A stretch of 64,000 bases of DNA from Conexibacter sp. DBS9H8 (GCF_023330685.1 NZ_CP097128.1:868001-932000); one strand, 5' to 3'; positions 51,070-60,892 are shown, counted from the stretch's first letter. Made by a program: numbers and translations. The notes: generated by a model from the letters alone, not told the origin.

Positions 51070-52352
51070 GCAGCACCCGTTCCCCCCGGAACACGAGTTC
51101 CCGCGCCCGCCGGGACGCCCGCCAGCGGGTGTCCCTGCTCAGCCTCGGAACGCTCGCCGTGCTCGCCGCGCTCGGTCTCCTCTACGTCGCCTTCAAGGCG
51201 CCGACCGGGATCCCGCTGAAGCCGTACTACAACGTCACCGCCCAGTTCCGGTCGATCGGCACCCTCTCCACGGGTGCGAACGTCACCGTTCGCGGCCGTC
51301 TCGTCGGGCAGGTCGTCGACATCCGCCTCGTCCACCGCGTCCCGACGGTCGACCTGCAGATGAACCCGGGGCTCACGCACCTTCCGGTTGGCACCACCGC
51401 CCGGATCCGGCCACGCGGGCTCCTCGGTGAGGAGTACATCGACCTCCTTCCCGCCCGGTCCACCCGGCGGATCCCCAACGGGGGCATGATCCCCGCCCGG
51501 GATACCTCAATCGCGATCTCCGTCACCGACCTCAACGCCGCGTTCACGCCCCCGGCCCGCCTGCACTTCCAGGAGATGCTCGACGGGCTCGGTGCGGCCG
51601 TCTTCGGCCGCGGCCCGCAGCTCAACCAGACCCTCGGGATCGCCCCGGGGGTCCTGAAGAACCTGATCAGCGGGCTCACGCCGCTCGTGCAGGCCGACGT
51701 CATCCCGTCCTTCTTCTCCGGGGCTAGCCAGCTCAACGGGGATCTCGTCCCCGTGCGCGGCGATTTTCAGCCCGGTCTGGTCAACGGGGCGCGCAGCCTC
51801 GAGCCGTTCGCCGCCGAGACCCCCAGCCTCGCCCGGCTCCTGCGGATCGCGCCCGGTGACATCCGCACCCTCGACGGGGCTCTCGCCGGCACCGATGTGG
51901 CGCTCGCGCACCTCACGACCTTCTCCGCCCGGACCGCCCGGTTTGCCAGCGTCGCCCCGCCGGCACTCAGGAGCCTCACCCGCCTGTTGACCAAGGGCCG
52001 CGTCCCGATCCAGTCGGTGCGGACCGTGCTCATCCACCTGCAACCGTCGATCGCGCCGACTGAGGTGATGGCGGCGACCCTCAATCCGGAGTTGCCCCAC
52101 CTCTCCCGCCTGTTCCAGGTCACCATCCCGGTGCTCAACACGCTCGCGCCGTATGGCTGCAACTTCGCCGGGTTCACCCACGACTGGCGCAGCTTCCTCG
52201 GTCAGGGCGCCCCTCAGTCCGGCCCGCTCGGGCCGTACACGACCCTGCGGCTCGTGCTCGCCGGTCCGGCGCTGAACGCGAGCGCCCTGTCAGCGACGCC
52301 GATCGTCACCGACCCGAACCCGAGCCCGTGCCTGGGCACCGGAGGACCATGA
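51066..52352 (+). CDS. mceC: MCE-family lipid-transport protein, third of six
   Basis: 428 residues: short basic N-terminus, one membrane segment, MCE domain (TAQFRSIGTLSTGANVTVRG, then PRGLLGEEYIDLLP) and a helical tail. The end contains NFAGFTHDWRSFL, similar to the first protein. GTG start overlapping the previous stop; ATGA overlap with the next. Confidence 0.9.
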   Translation: MSSTRSPRNTSSRARRDARQRVSLLSLGTLAVLAALGLLYVAFKAPTGIPLKPYYNVTAQFRSIGTLSTGANVTVRGRLVGQVVDIRLVHRVPTVDLQMNPGLTHLPVGTTARIRPRGLLGEEYIDLLPARSTRRIPNGGMIPARDTSIAISVTDLNAAFTPPARLHFQEMLDGLGAAVFGRGPQLNQTLGIAPGVLKNLISGLTPLVQADVIPSFFSGASQLNGDLVPVRGDFQPGLVNGARSLEPFAAETPSLARLLRIAPGDIRTLDGALAGTDVALAHLTTFSARTARFASVAPPALRSLTRLLTKGRVPIQSVRTVLIHLQPSIAPTEVMAATLNPELPHLSRLFQVTIPVLNTLAPYGCNFAGFTHDWRSFLGQGAPQSGPLGPYTTLRLVLAGPALNASALSATPIVTDPNPSPCLGTGGP

Positions 52353-53692
52353 GCAAGCACGTCCACAAGCGGCGGCGCTCCGACGGCAAGCGGATGTTCT
52401 CCACCGGGATCGCGATGATCGCGGTCGGGGCCTTCGGGTTCTACTACGCGATCACCCACCGGCTTCCGTTCACCAGCCCCGGCGGCCGCACCGTGACCGC
52501 CTACTTCAGCGAGCCCAACCAGATCCAGGCGGGAGTCACCCCCGTCCGGGTCGACGGCTACAACGTCGGCACGGTCAGCTCGGTCACCGCCGTTGACGGC
52601 GGCCGCTACGGTCGCGCGAAGCTGCTGATCACCAACGGAAGTCTCGTCCTGCACCGTGACGCGAGCGCGGCCCTGCAGTACCGCACCCTCCTGGGCGGCA
52701 ACTTCGTCGTCAACCTCGACCCCGGCTCACCGTCGGCGCCGACACTCGCCGACAACACGATCCCACTCGCCCACACGACCGTCCAGGTCGGATTTGACGA
52801 CATCCTCGGCGTGTTCCGACACAGCGAGCGGCTGGCGACGAAGGTCGATCTGCGCCAGCTCGCGGCGAGCATGAGCGGTCCCCAGCAGCGGTCGCTGATC
52901 ACCGTCCTCGCCCCGAGCCTCGCGCCGGTGCCGGCCGCCTTCAACGCCCTGCGTGGGGAGCAGACCAACGACCTCAGCACTCTCGTCGCGAGCGCCGCCA
53001 CGACCGTCTCCACCCTCGCTGCGGACCGCCAGTCGCTCAGCGCACTGATCAGCGGCGGCGATGCGACGGTGAGCGCGATCTCCGATCACGCGACCGCCCT
53101 GGCGAGCGCCCTCCAGCTCGCCCCCGGCGCCCTCGACGCGACCGTTGCGGCGAGCCGGTCGATTGAGGCGACCGTCCCGCCGCTGCAACGCCTCCTCACC
53201 GCGCTCATCCCCGGCTCGCGTGAGCTCGCTCCCTCCAGCGACATCGCCCGGCCCGCCGTCATCTCCCTGCGCCGCGTCCTGAATCGCCTGCAGCCGCTCC
53301 TGAGCAGTCTGCGGCCCGCGATCCGCACGCTCGCGCAGGCCTCAGGCCCGGGAATCGGCCTCGTTCACGGACTCGCACCGACCTTCACGCGTCTCAACCA
53401 GCAGCTGCTGCCGTGGCTCAACAGCCAGGACAGCACGATCAAGCGGCCGATCTACCAGCTGATCGGACCGTTCTTCTCCGGTCTCAACTCGGTCGCCTCC
53501 GAGTACGACGGCCACACCCACCTCATCCACTTCCCCTCTCCACCTGGCCTCAACAGTTTCGACTTCCTCCCCTGCACCGTGTTCGCCCCGAACCCGAACC
53601 CGACCCAGCAGAGCAACTGCAACGCGCTCAACACCATGCTCGGGGATCTGCTCGGGGCCGCGCCGTCGAGCCTGACGGGGGCGCGGCGATGA
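52349..53692 (+). CDS. mceD: MCE-family lipid-transport protein, fourth of six
   Basis: 447 residues: basic N-terminus (KHVHKRRRSDGKR), membrane segment, MCE domain (AYFSEPNQIQAGVTPVRVDG, then YRTLLGGNFVVNLDPG) and a long helical tail. The C-terminal region has two Cys near the end. Start at ATG 52349 overlapping the previous stop (ATGA); the frame reads seven codons further upstream. Confidence 0.9.
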   Translation: MSKHVHKRRRSDGKRMFSTGIAMIAVGAFGFYYAITHRLPFTSPGGRTVTAYFSEPNQIQAGVTPVRVDGYNVGTVSSVTAVDGGRYGRAKLLITNGSLVLHRDASAALQYRTLLGGNFVVNLDPGSPSAPTLADNTIPLAHTTVQVGFDDILGVFRHSERLATKVDLRQLAASMSGPQQRSLITVLAPSLAPVPAAFNALRGEQTNDLSTLVASAATTVSTLAADRQSLSALISGGDATVSAISDHATALASALQLAPGALDATVAASRSIEATVPPLQRLLTALIPGSRELAPSSDIARPAVISLRRVLNRLQPLLSSLRPAIRTLAQASGPGIGLVHGLAPTFTRLNQQLLPWLNSQDSTIKRPIYQLIGPFFSGLNSVASEYDGHTHLIHFPSPPGLNSFDFLPCTVFAPNPNPTQQSNCNALNTMLGDLLGAAPSSLTGARR

Positions 53693-54978
53693 GAATCCTC
53701 AACTCCCGTCTGCGGGTGGAGATGCGCCGGGCCCGGCGTGAGGTCGTGCTGCTCGCGATCGGGATCGTCGCCGGCTTGGTCGCGATCGCAATCATCATCT
53801 CGAAGGAGAACGTCCACCTGCCCTGGCAGGGCCAGTACACCGCCCAGATCGCCGTCTCCAACGCCGACGGCGTCGTGCCCGGCCTCGATGAGGTGCGCTG
53901 GGCCGGGATCGTCGTCGGCCGGATCACCGCCGAGCGGTTCAACCACGGTGAGCCGGTGCTCACCGTTGAACTGGCCACCTCCAAGCTCAACGGCGCCCGC
54001 CTGTACCGGGACGCGCAGGTGCAGCTGCGACCGGCCACCCCCCTCGACGACATGTACCTCGACGTCGTCTTCCGCGGCCACCCGAGTGCCGGCCTGCTCG
54101 GCCCCAACCAGGTTCTCCAAGCCTCCCAGACCCAGACCCCGGTCAACATCGCTGACGTGCTCGACACCTTCTCCGAGCCGATCCGCCTCCGTCTGCAGGA
54201 ACTTCTCGACGAGCTGGCGACCGGCCTGAGCCCGGCCGGCGGCAGCGAGCTGCGCACCGCCTACGGAACGATCGCCCAGCTGCTCGTCGCCCAGAAACAG
54301 CTCAGCGACGTCATTGACACGCGCCAGCAGCTCGTCAAGTCGCTCGTGCACAACAGCGGGGTCCTCTTCAGCGCCCTCAACGCCCGCAACACCGAGCTGG
54401 GAACGCTCGTTCACAACGGCGGCACGACCCTCGCGGCGATCGGCAGCCAGAGCGGCGCGCTCGGCCAGACGATCGCCGAGCTTCCCGGCACCCTCACCGA
54501 CCTGCACAACGCCTTCGGGCAACTGCAGACAACGCTCGGGATCGTCCGCCCCGCCCTGACCGACCTGCTGCCGACCGCCCGAGCCCTGCCCAGCGGCCTG
54601 CGGGCACTGCGGCGGTTCTCCGCGGCGACCGCCCCGGCGCTCGCTGCTCTGGACCCGGCCGTCACCGCGCTGGTGCCGCTGGCACGGAACCTGCCGGGCA
54701 CCGCCACCGCGCTGAAGACGGCCTTCAGCCGGCTCCTGCCCCAGGCCCCGGAGCTCAACCACGTGACGAGCGCGATCGTGCCGTGTGAGCTGCCCGTCGA
54801 CAAGTTCTTCGCCTGGAGCCTGTCGCTGGCCAAGTTCGACAACGCCTCCAACCTCACCGCCTCCCCGCGCGGCAACCTCACCTTCGGCATCTTCAACGCC
54901 GGCACGAAGGACCCGCTGCTCACCCCCGTCATCGGTTGCGCTGACGGTCAACCCGCTCCCACGAGTCCCCAGACATGA
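53689..54978 (+). CDS. mceE: MCE-family lipid-transport protein, fifth of six
   Basis: 429 residues: membrane segment (VVLLAIGIVAGLVAIAIIIS), MCE domain (QIAVSNADGVVPGLDEVRWA, then ATPLDDMYLDVVF) and helical tail. The MCE domain lacks the usual LLGExYIxL line, having PLDDMYLDV instead. The ATG at 53689 overlaps the previous stop. Confidence 0.9.
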   Translation: MRILNSRLRVEMRRARREVVLLAIGIVAGLVAIAIIISKENVHLPWQGQYTAQIAVSNADGVVPGLDEVRWAGIVVGRITAERFNHGEPVLTVELATSKLNGARLYRDAQVQLRPATPLDDMYLDVVFRGHPSAGLLGPNQVLQASQTQTPVNIADVLDTFSEPIRLRLQELLDELATGLSPAGGSELRTAYGTIAQLLVAQKQLSDVIDTRQQLVKSLVHNSGVLFSALNARNTELGTLVHNGGTTLAAIGSQSGALGQTIAELPGTLTDLHNAFGQLQTTLGIVRPALTDLLPTARALPSGLRALRRFSAATAPALAALDPAVTALVPLARNLPGTATALKTAFSRLLPQAPELNHVTSAIVPCELPVDKFFAWSLSLAKFDNASNLTASPRGNLTFGIFNAGTKDPLLTPVIGCADGQPAPTSPQT

Positions 54979-56300
54979 AACGCCGCCGCCGGATCCAGGG
55001 GTTTGTCCTGATCGCCTTCGCCGTCGTCTGCGCCGGCATCTTCGTGCTGTTGCTGCACATCGCCGGCGGGACGAACTTCGGCGCCAAGTACCGCTTCGAC
55101 GCGGTCGTCCCCGACGCCGTCCAGCTCGTTCCCGAGGCGAACGTCCGGGAGGCCGGGGTCGACGTCGGCACCGTCACGCGCATCTTCAACCGGGGCCAGG
55201 ACGCCGTGGTCGGGATCGCCCTGAACAAGAAGTACGGGCCGATCTACCGTGACGCGACCGTGGCGGTGGCGACCAAGACGCTGGTGGGGGAGAACTACAT
55301 CGCCCTCAACCCGGGTGACCGGGTCAGCGGGGCGCTGCCCAACGGCGGGACGCTCCCGGTCAGCCAGGCCGGCCCCGCCGTTCAGCTCGACCAGATCCTG
55401 TCGGTGTTCTCCCCGGCCCGTCAGGCGGCGATGCGCCGCGCGCTTGCCGGTTTCGGGGGCGGGCTGGCCCACTCCGGGCCGCAGCTCAACCAAACCCTCG
55501 ATGCGCTGTCGGGGCTGGTCAGCAACGCCGCCCCGGTCGCCCAGGCGATCTCCGACCAGTCCCAGCAGCTCACCGGGCTGATCGGCAATCTCGGCAGCGT
55601 CCTCACGGCACTGTCCCAACGGGCCGCGGAGATCCACCAGTTCGTCACCGCCGGGACGGCGGCGGCGATCACCGTCGCTGCCCGCAACCGCGCCCTCAAG
55701 GCCGACCTCGTGTCACTGCCGGCCGTGCTCGCGACCGCGACCCGGGTCACCAGCCATCTCGCGAGCGTCGGCACGAACGCCAACCCGGTCCTCGACCACC
55801 TCGGTGGCGCCCTGGCGGACCTGACCCCGGCGCTGCACGCCCTCCCCGCCGCCGGGGCGGCGACCCTCACCGCGCTTGACCGGCTCAAGACGGTGACCCC
55901 GATCGCCGACCGGCTCGCGCAGGCCCTACGGCTGACCGCCCCGTCACTCACGCACTTCGTCCCGCCGCTCGCCGGGGTCGTCAACCAGCTCCGTCCGTTG
56001 ATCTCCTACCTCGCCCCCTACGCCAAGGACCTCGACAGCCTGCTCTATGACATGAACTCGGTCGGGACCGGAGCCGACGGCAACAGTGCCCTCGCCCGAC
56101 TCACCCTTGACGTCAGCTCGTCCACGGTGATGAATCTTTCCAACCAGGACAAGGCCCTGCTGCAGGCCCTCGTCGGCAGCGGCGCGGCACAGGTCGTCAA
56201 CCTCAAGGGTGTCAACGCCTACCCGGCCCCCGGGACCGCCGACAACCCCCAGCCGCTGACGACCGCCTACCCGCGGCTGAAGCCCGACACGGGCGGATGA
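54975..56300 (+). CDS. mceF: MCE-family lipid-transport protein, sixth of six
   Basis: 441 residues: membrane segment (IQGFVLIAFAVVCAGIFVLL), MCE domain (DAVVPDAVQLVPEANVREAG, then TKTLVGENYIALNPG) and helical tail ending in a Pro-rich stretch. ATGA overlap with the fifth gene. It completes the canonical set of six MCE proteins. Confidence 0.9.
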   Translation: MKRRRRIQGFVLIAFAVVCAGIFVLLLHIAGGTNFGAKYRFDAVVPDAVQLVPEANVREAGVDVGTVTRIFNRGQDAVVGIALNKKYGPIYRDATVAVATKTLVGENYIALNPGDRVSGALPNGGTLPVSQAGPAVQLDQILSVFSPARQAAMRRALAGFGGGLAHSGPQLNQTLDALSGLVSNAAPVAQAISDQSQQLTGLIGNLGSVLTALSQRAAEIHQFVTAGTAAAITVAARNRALKADLVSLPAVLATATRVTSHLASVGTNANPVLDHLGGALADLTPALHALPAAGAATLTALDRLKTVTPIADRLAQALRLTAPSLTHFVPPLAGVVNQLRPLISYLAPYAKDLDSLLYDMNSVGTGADGNSALARLTLDVSSSTVMNLSNQDKALLQALVGSGAAQVVNLKGVNAYPAPGTADNPQPLTTAYPRLKPDTGG

Positions 56301-56313
56301 GAGGAACCCCGCG

Positions 56314-56766
56314 ATGGGCACCCTGACCGGATCCGCGACCGCGGAGATCAACGCCCCGCTCGACACGGTGTGGGCGGTGATCGCCGACGTCGAGCGTGCC
56401 CCCGACTGGCAGGGCGGCATGGACGGCCTGACCGCGCTCGAGCGCGACGGTGAGGGCCGGGCGGTGCTCACGGAGGCGATCGCCGACATCAAGGTCCGCA
56501 AGGTCAAGTCAACGGTCCGCTTCAGCTACGCCGACGGCCCGACCCGGCTGTCCTGGCGTCAGGAGAAAGGCGAGCTCAAATCGGTGGAGGGCGCCTGGGT
56601 GCTCGAGGACCTCGGCGGCCGGACACGCGCGACCTATCAGATCGAGGTCGACTTCGGCCGGATGCTCGGCGCACTCGTGCGCGGTCCGGTCGAGGCGGCG
56701 GTCCGCTCGATCCTCGTCGCCGCCCGCGCGGACGAGCTCAAGGCGCGGGTGCAGCAGGGCGCCTGA
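56314..56766 (+). CDS. SRPBCC-family (START-like) lipid-binding protein
   Basis: A 150-residue protein of the polyketide cyclase/dehydrase fold: ATAEINAPLDTVWAVIADVE, DWQGGMDGL, VRFSYADGPTRLSWRQ and a C-terminal helix (AALVRGPVEAAV-type). The fold binds a hydrophobic ligand in a cavity. It begins 13 bases after the last mce gene with GAGAGGAA before its ATG, so it probably belongs to the mce operon and could take lipid on the cytoplasmic side. Confidence 0.82.
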   Translation: MGTLTGSATAEINAPLDTVWAVIADVERAPDWQGGMDGLTALERDGEGRAVLTEAIADIKVRKVKSTVRFSYADGPTRLSWRQEKGELKSVEGAWVLEDLGGRTRATYQIEVDFGRMLGALVRGPVEAAVRSILVAARADELKARVQQGA

Positions 56767-56876
56767 CCGGGGCTGTGGCTCCGGACCGGGGCGCTGAGCT
56801 GCCGCTCCCGGCCGTGGTGCCGGGCGGTGCCGGCGGGCCGTGGGGGCGGGCCGCGGCTTCGGACGATCCCGGTCGG

Positions 56877-57944
56877 TCAGTCCGCGGCGTGGAAGCGGAC
56901 GATCGCCCCGGAGGCGTCCTCGATCACCCGACCGTCGGCGAGCAGCAGCCCGAGGTGGCCGAGCACCTCAGAGAGGGTGAGGAACGCCTGGGTGATCGCC
57001 ACCCGCCCCCACCGGAGCACCGCGAGTTCGTGCGCGGACCGTGGCCCGTCCGCGAGCAGGGTGAGGAAATGCTCGGCTCGGCGCTCCTGGGCACTGAGGC
57101 GGCCGGTGATGAGCGGCCGGTGATCGCGCACCGGCGGCCCGTGGCCGCCCAGGCCGAGGTCGATCTCCAGGAGGCGGGTGCGCATCAGCGAGTCCCGGTA
57201 GGCGAGCAGCGGCTCGGGTCGTCGTGGCGGTGGGCCAGGGGTCGTTGAGTCGGAGGTCGCCGCCGCGGACCTTGCGGGGTCCGAGGGCAGGGGGAGGGGA
57301 GAGTCCACCAGCGCATTGGAGGACACCTTCGCGAGGAGGTGGTCGCCGAGCAGGGCGACCCGGTTGGCCCGGTCATAGAGAACCGTGTCCGACGGCGAGT
57401 GGCCGGGACGGTACTGGACCTCCAGGCGGCGGCCGGTGAAGACGATCTCCTCACCGTCGTTCACGGTCCGGTCGACCCGTGCGGCGCCGCCGTAGCCGCG
57501 GATGATCGTCGCGACCGCTCGCAGCGCCTCGGCGACGGGCGCCTCCACCCCGTGGGCGAGCATCAGCGCGAGCGCGTCATCATCGCTGCGACCCGCCTGT
57601 CCCGCCCAGTTCTCGAGCACCGGCGCGAGCCGGTCGAGGGTGACGAGCTCCGCCCCTGACCGGGCGGCGAGGATGCCCGCCAACCCCGAATGGTCGAGGT
57701 GCTGGTGGGTGATGAAGATCTGCTCAAGGTCGCTGAGGCGGTGGCCGCGGTCCTCGAGCTGGCGCTCGAGCTGGGTCAGCGCGCTGGCCGTGTTCGGCCC
57801 GCAGTCGACGAGGGTGAGCGGATCGTCCTCGATCAGGTACGTGTTGACCTGCCCGACCGCAAACGGCGTGTCGAGCGGGATCACGTGGATGCCCAGCTCG
57901 GCTGCGTCCGCATACTCCGTACCGCTGGCCTGGGAACTGGACAC
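56877..57944 (-). CDS. Metallo-beta-lactamase-fold hydrolase
   Basis: About 355 residues. The metal motif is FITHQHLDHSGLAGI (HxHxDH), with further ligands in YRPGHSPSDTVLY and LLGDHLL. The last 90 residues form a small helical/winged region (HELAVLRWGRVAITQAFLTL). Such proteins hydrolyse esters, lactones or thioesters. The start is uncertain: GTG 57944 is taken, and GTG 57962 would add six residues. It is divergent from an alpha/beta hydrolase. TGCAGTG occurs twice, 20 bases apart, between them. Confidence 0.82.
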   Translation of the reverse strand: MSSSQASGTEYADAAELGIHVIPLDTPFAVGQVNTYLIEDDPLTLVDCGPNTASALTQLERQLEDRGHRLSDLEQIFITHQHLDHSGLAGILAARSGAELVTLDRLAPVLENWAGQAGRSDDDALALMLAHGVEAPVAEALRAVATIIRGYGGAARVDRTVNDGEEIVFTGRRLEVQYRPGHSPSDTVLYDRANRVALLGDHLLAKVSSNALVDSPLPLPSDPARSAAATSDSTTPGPPPRRPEPLLAYRDSLMRTRLLEIDLGLGGHGPPVRDHRPLITGRLSAQERRAEHFLTLLADGPRSAHELAVLRWGRVAITQAFLTLSEVLGHLGLLLADGRVIEDASGAIVRFHAAD

Positions 57945-58103
57945 CGTTGCAGTGTTACGCACCGGGGTGCAGTGAGAGGCGTCACGGTCCGCCTGGCATG
58001 GCCGCACTGGGATCGAGTGCCTCCCCAATGACATCAGGACCGAGCGCTCACACCCGTTGGGGCGCCCCGCGCCTCGCGGGCTCCCACCGCTACCTTTCAG
58101 ACC

Positions 58104-58991
58104 TTGAGCGGAACGGTCTTCCACTGGCGCGGTCGCGGGTTGTCGCTCAGCGGCGAGCGTTGGGAGGCGGCGAGCCCGCGCGGGCTGGTCGTGCTCATGC
58201 ACGGCGGCGGTCAGACCCGCCACTCCTGGAGCGTGACGGCCCGCCGGCTCGCCGACCGTGGCTGGGAGACCCTTGCGCTCGATCTTCGCGGCCACGGCGA
58301 CAGTGACTGGGATCCGGCCGGCGACTACTCGCTCGGCGCGTTCTCTGACGACCTGGTCGCGTTGCTGAAAGCCGAGGATCAGCCGGCCGTCCTGGTCGGC
58401 GCGTCCCTGGGCGGAATGGTCGCGCTCACCACCGCGGCCGCGGAACCCGAACGGGTGCGCGGCGTCGTGCTCGTGGACGTCGTCGTCAAGGTGGAAATGG
58501 CCGGCGTGCGGCGGATCCGGGATTTCATGACCTCCGCCCCGGACGGGTTCGCCTCCCTGGAGGAGGCCGCTGACGCGGTCGCCCGCTACAACCCGAACCG
58601 TGAGCGTCCCCCCAGCCCTGCGGGGTTGGCCAAAAACCTGCGCCGGCGTGAGAACGGGCGCTGGTACTGGCACTGGGACCCGACGTTCATGCAAGCCAAC
58701 GATGACGAGCCTCAGCGGAAGGTCGACCTCGGCGCCCTGCGGGCGGCGGCGGCTGCGGTCACCGCACCGGCGCTGATCGTGCGCGGTGCCCGCTCTGACG
58801 TCGTCTCTGAGCGGGGAATGCGGGACATGCTCGAGCTGATGCCCGGCGCCGCGACGGTTGACGTGCCGGCCGCCGGGCACATGGTCGCCGGCGACGACAA
58901 TGACGTGTTCACCGTCGCTCTCGAGGGGTTCCTCAGCCAGCTCGCCCCGTTGCGCACGGGCACCTTCCCAGCGGCCCGGACGGCGCGATGA
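58104..58991 (+). CDS. Alpha/beta hydrolase
   Basis: A 295-residue hydrolase: oxyanion block VVLMHGGGQTRHSW, nucleophile elbow LVGASLGGMVALT, acid in IVRGARSDVVSE and His in VPAAGHMVAGDD. No signal peptide. The start is TTG 58104, as the conserved fold begins about 28 residues later and no better codon is in place. Its substrate cannot be inferred. The kinase gene follows 22 bases after its stop. Confidence 0.85.
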   Translation: MSGTVFHWRGRGLSLSGERWEAASPRGLVVLMHGGGQTRHSWSVTARRLADRGWETLALDLRGHGDSDWDPAGDYSLGAFSDDLVALLKAEDQPAVLVGASLGGMVALTTAAAEPERVRGVVLVDVVVKVEMAGVRRIRDFMTSAPDGFASLEEAADAVARYNPNRERPPSPAGLAKNLRRRENGRWYWHWDPTFMQANDDEPQRKVDLGALRAAAAAVTAPALIVRGARSDVVSERGMRDMLELMPGAATVDVPAAGHMVAGDDNDVFTVALEGFLSQLAPLRTGTFPAARTAR

Positions 58992-59013
58992 CGCACATGG
59001 CGGGCCTCATCCG

Positions 59014-60135
59014 GTGACGGCGCTGCCCCCGGGATCTCCCGCCCAAGACGGCATCCCCGGCCTTGAGCTGCTGGTGGAGGTGCTCTCCGGCGCGAGCTCG
59101 GACCTGGACAACGCCGGCTTCTACTCCCACCTCGCCGCGGCCCTCTGCCGGGTCGCGGACGTGCGCCGCGCGATCATCTTCCGCTACGACGAGGCGACCC
59201 ACCAGGTCGGTGCGGTCGGCGCGCACGGGATCGCCCTCGACCTTTTCACCCACGCCCACATCAGCCTCGCCCAGGCGCCCGAGGCCGCCCGCGCGCTCGC
59301 CGAGGATCGCGTCGTCGAGATCCGCCCCCCCGCGGTGCATGACATCGCCCCGGAGTTTGCGAGCCTCGTCGGAGACCACGCTCTCATCTACATCCCGATG
59401 GCCGCCGCGGGACGCTGGCCCGGGGTGATCATCGCCGAGCCCTCCAGCGGCGCCGCCCCGCTGGACGCCGGTCGTCGCGATCTGCTCTGGACGCTCGGCA
59501 AGACGCTGGCGCTCGCCTCCGCGGCCCGGATCGCCACCTTCAACGGGGAACGGGCCCGGGAGCTGCAGGAGCGCATCGACCTTGCCCGCGAAATCCACGA
59601 CGGGGTCGCCCAGCGCGTCTTCGGAGTGTTGATGGCCCTGTCCAAGGGGCCGGTCCGGGAGGAGATCCGGGTGCGCTGTGAGAGCGAGCTGACCACCGCG
59701 CTGGAGGATCTCCGGGTCGCGCTGCAGCGGCCGCTGGGGCGGGTGCCGCGGCTGACCGGGACGACGTTGGCCGCCGAGCTGGCACGCCTCCCGTTTGAGG
59801 TGCCGGACCTGACCCTGACGGTGGAGGGCACGCTGCCGCCGGTGCCGCCGCGGTTGGAGGCGCTGATGCAGTCCGTGCTGACCGAGGCGGTCCGCAACGT
59901 CCGCAAGCACGCCGCCGCAAGCGCGCTGCTCGTGCGCCTGACGCGGGCCGACGGTGCGCTCGTCCTCGAGGTGGAGAACGACGGCGTCGGTGAGCGGCGG
60001 GCGCCGGGCCCCCCGGGCATGGGGCTGCGCCTGGCTGCGCTCGAGGCCCTCCAGCTCGGTGGGGTGGTGGAGTTCGGTGAACGTGTTCCCGGTACCTGGC
60101 GGGTGCGTCTCGCCGTCCCCGAGCGTGAACCATGA
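59014..60135 (+). CDS. GAF-domain sensor histidine kinase
   Basis: About 373 residues, soluble. A GAF-like sensory domain (residues 30-165) precedes HisKA_3 with LAREIHDGVAQRVFGVLMAL (His195), then the ATPase with LTEAVRNVRKHAAASA and GMGLRLAALEAL. The GTG at 59014 is my start because the sensory domain begins shortly after; further upstream the frame is a shadow of the hydrolase gene. It overlaps its regulator by ATGA. Confidence 0.85.
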   Translation: MTALPPGSPAQDGIPGLELLVEVLSGASSDLDNAGFYSHLAAALCRVADVRRAIIFRYDEATHQVGAVGAHGIALDLFTHAHISLAQAPEAARALAEDRVVEIRPPAVHDIAPEFASLVGDHALIYIPMAAAGRWPGVIIAEPSSGAAPLDAGRRDLLWTLGKTLALASAARIATFNGERARELQERIDLAREIHDGVAQRVFGVLMALSKGPVREEIRVRCESELTTALEDLRVALQRPLGRVPRLTGTTLAAELARLPFEVPDLTLTVEGTLPPVPPRLEALMQSVLTEAVRNVRKHAAASALLVRLTRADGALVLEVENDGVGERRAPGPPGMGLRLAALEALQLGGVVEFGERVPGTWRVRLAVPEREP

Positions 60136-60758
60136 ATACCGGCGCTCACCTCGCGCACCCGATCCGGGTGATGATCGTTGACGACCATGACGTCGTCCAC
60201 TGGGGGTTCCGTCTGATGCTCAGTGACCTTCCGTGGATCGAGCGCTCCTTCTCAGCCCGCAGCCGGGCGGAGGCGATCGAACTCGGACGTCGCTTCCTGC
60301 CTGACGTCGCGCTGATCGACCTGTTCGTCGCGGAGGAGTCCGGGCCGGAGATCTGTGAGCAGCTGCTCGGGACGGTTCCGGAGATCAAGGTGCTCCTGAT
60401 CTCCGGGGCGGGCCGGATCTCCTCCACCGCGGTCCGGGCGTGTGGGGCGGTGGGGTTCGTGCCGAAGTCCTGGCCGGCCGCCGATATCGCCCGTGCGCTG
60501 CGCATGGTCGCACTCGGCATGTCGATGATCGAGGCAGACGCCGAGGCGCCGGACACGGCCGTGCCGCTGCTCACCGAACGTGAGCTCGACGTCCTCAAGC
60601 TGATCGCGACCGGCGCGACGAACCGGGAGATCGCCGCCACGCTCAACCTGTCCCCGCACACGATCAAGGAGCACGCGAGCACGCTCTATCGCAAGCTCGA
60701 CGCGCGCAACCGCGCGGAGGCGGTCCAGCGCGCCCAGCGCCTCGGCGTCCTCGCCTGA
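60132..60758 (+). CDS. NarL/LuxR-type response regulator
   Basis: A 208-residue regulator: VDDHD near residue 17, phosphoacceptor Asp63 in VALIDLFVAEESG (the usual Met-Pro after it is Val-Ala), and LuxR domain LTERELDVLKLIATGATNRE with SPHTIKEHASTLYRKL. It is coupled to the kinase before it and stands directly before the FabF operon, a likely target. Confidence 0.9.
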   Translation: MNTGAHLAHPIRVMIVDDHDVVHWGFRLMLSDLPWIERSFSARSRAEAIELGRRFLPDVALIDLFVAEESGPEICEQLLGTVPEIKVLLISGAGRISSTAVRACGAVGFVPKSWPAADIARALRMVALGMSMIEADAEAPDTAVPLLTERELDVLKLIATGATNREIAATLNLSPHTIKEHASTLYRKLDARNRAEAVQRAQRLGVLA

Positions 60759-60812
60759 TCGGCCGCTGCGCCGACCGTTCCCTCCCGCCGGTCGCACCCG
60801 CGCGTCTCCCCG

Positions 60813-60840
60813 CCCCCCGACGGGGGGTATGCACCCCCCC
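60813..60840 (+). promoter_or_regulatory. Mutually exclusive GC hairpins before the FabF gene
   Basis: Three runs follow one another: six C (60813-60818), six G (60822-60827) and seven C (60834-60840). The G run can pair with either C run, with loops GAC or TATGCA. This is the layout of an attenuator or of a two-sided protein site, about 50 bases before the FabF start. Short stems and no U-run, so function is uncertain. Confidence 0.4.
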
Positions 60841-60892
60841 GAATGCCGGGGTCGGCGAGCGCGCGGCGCCCGCGCCCGTCAAGGTGAACGCC

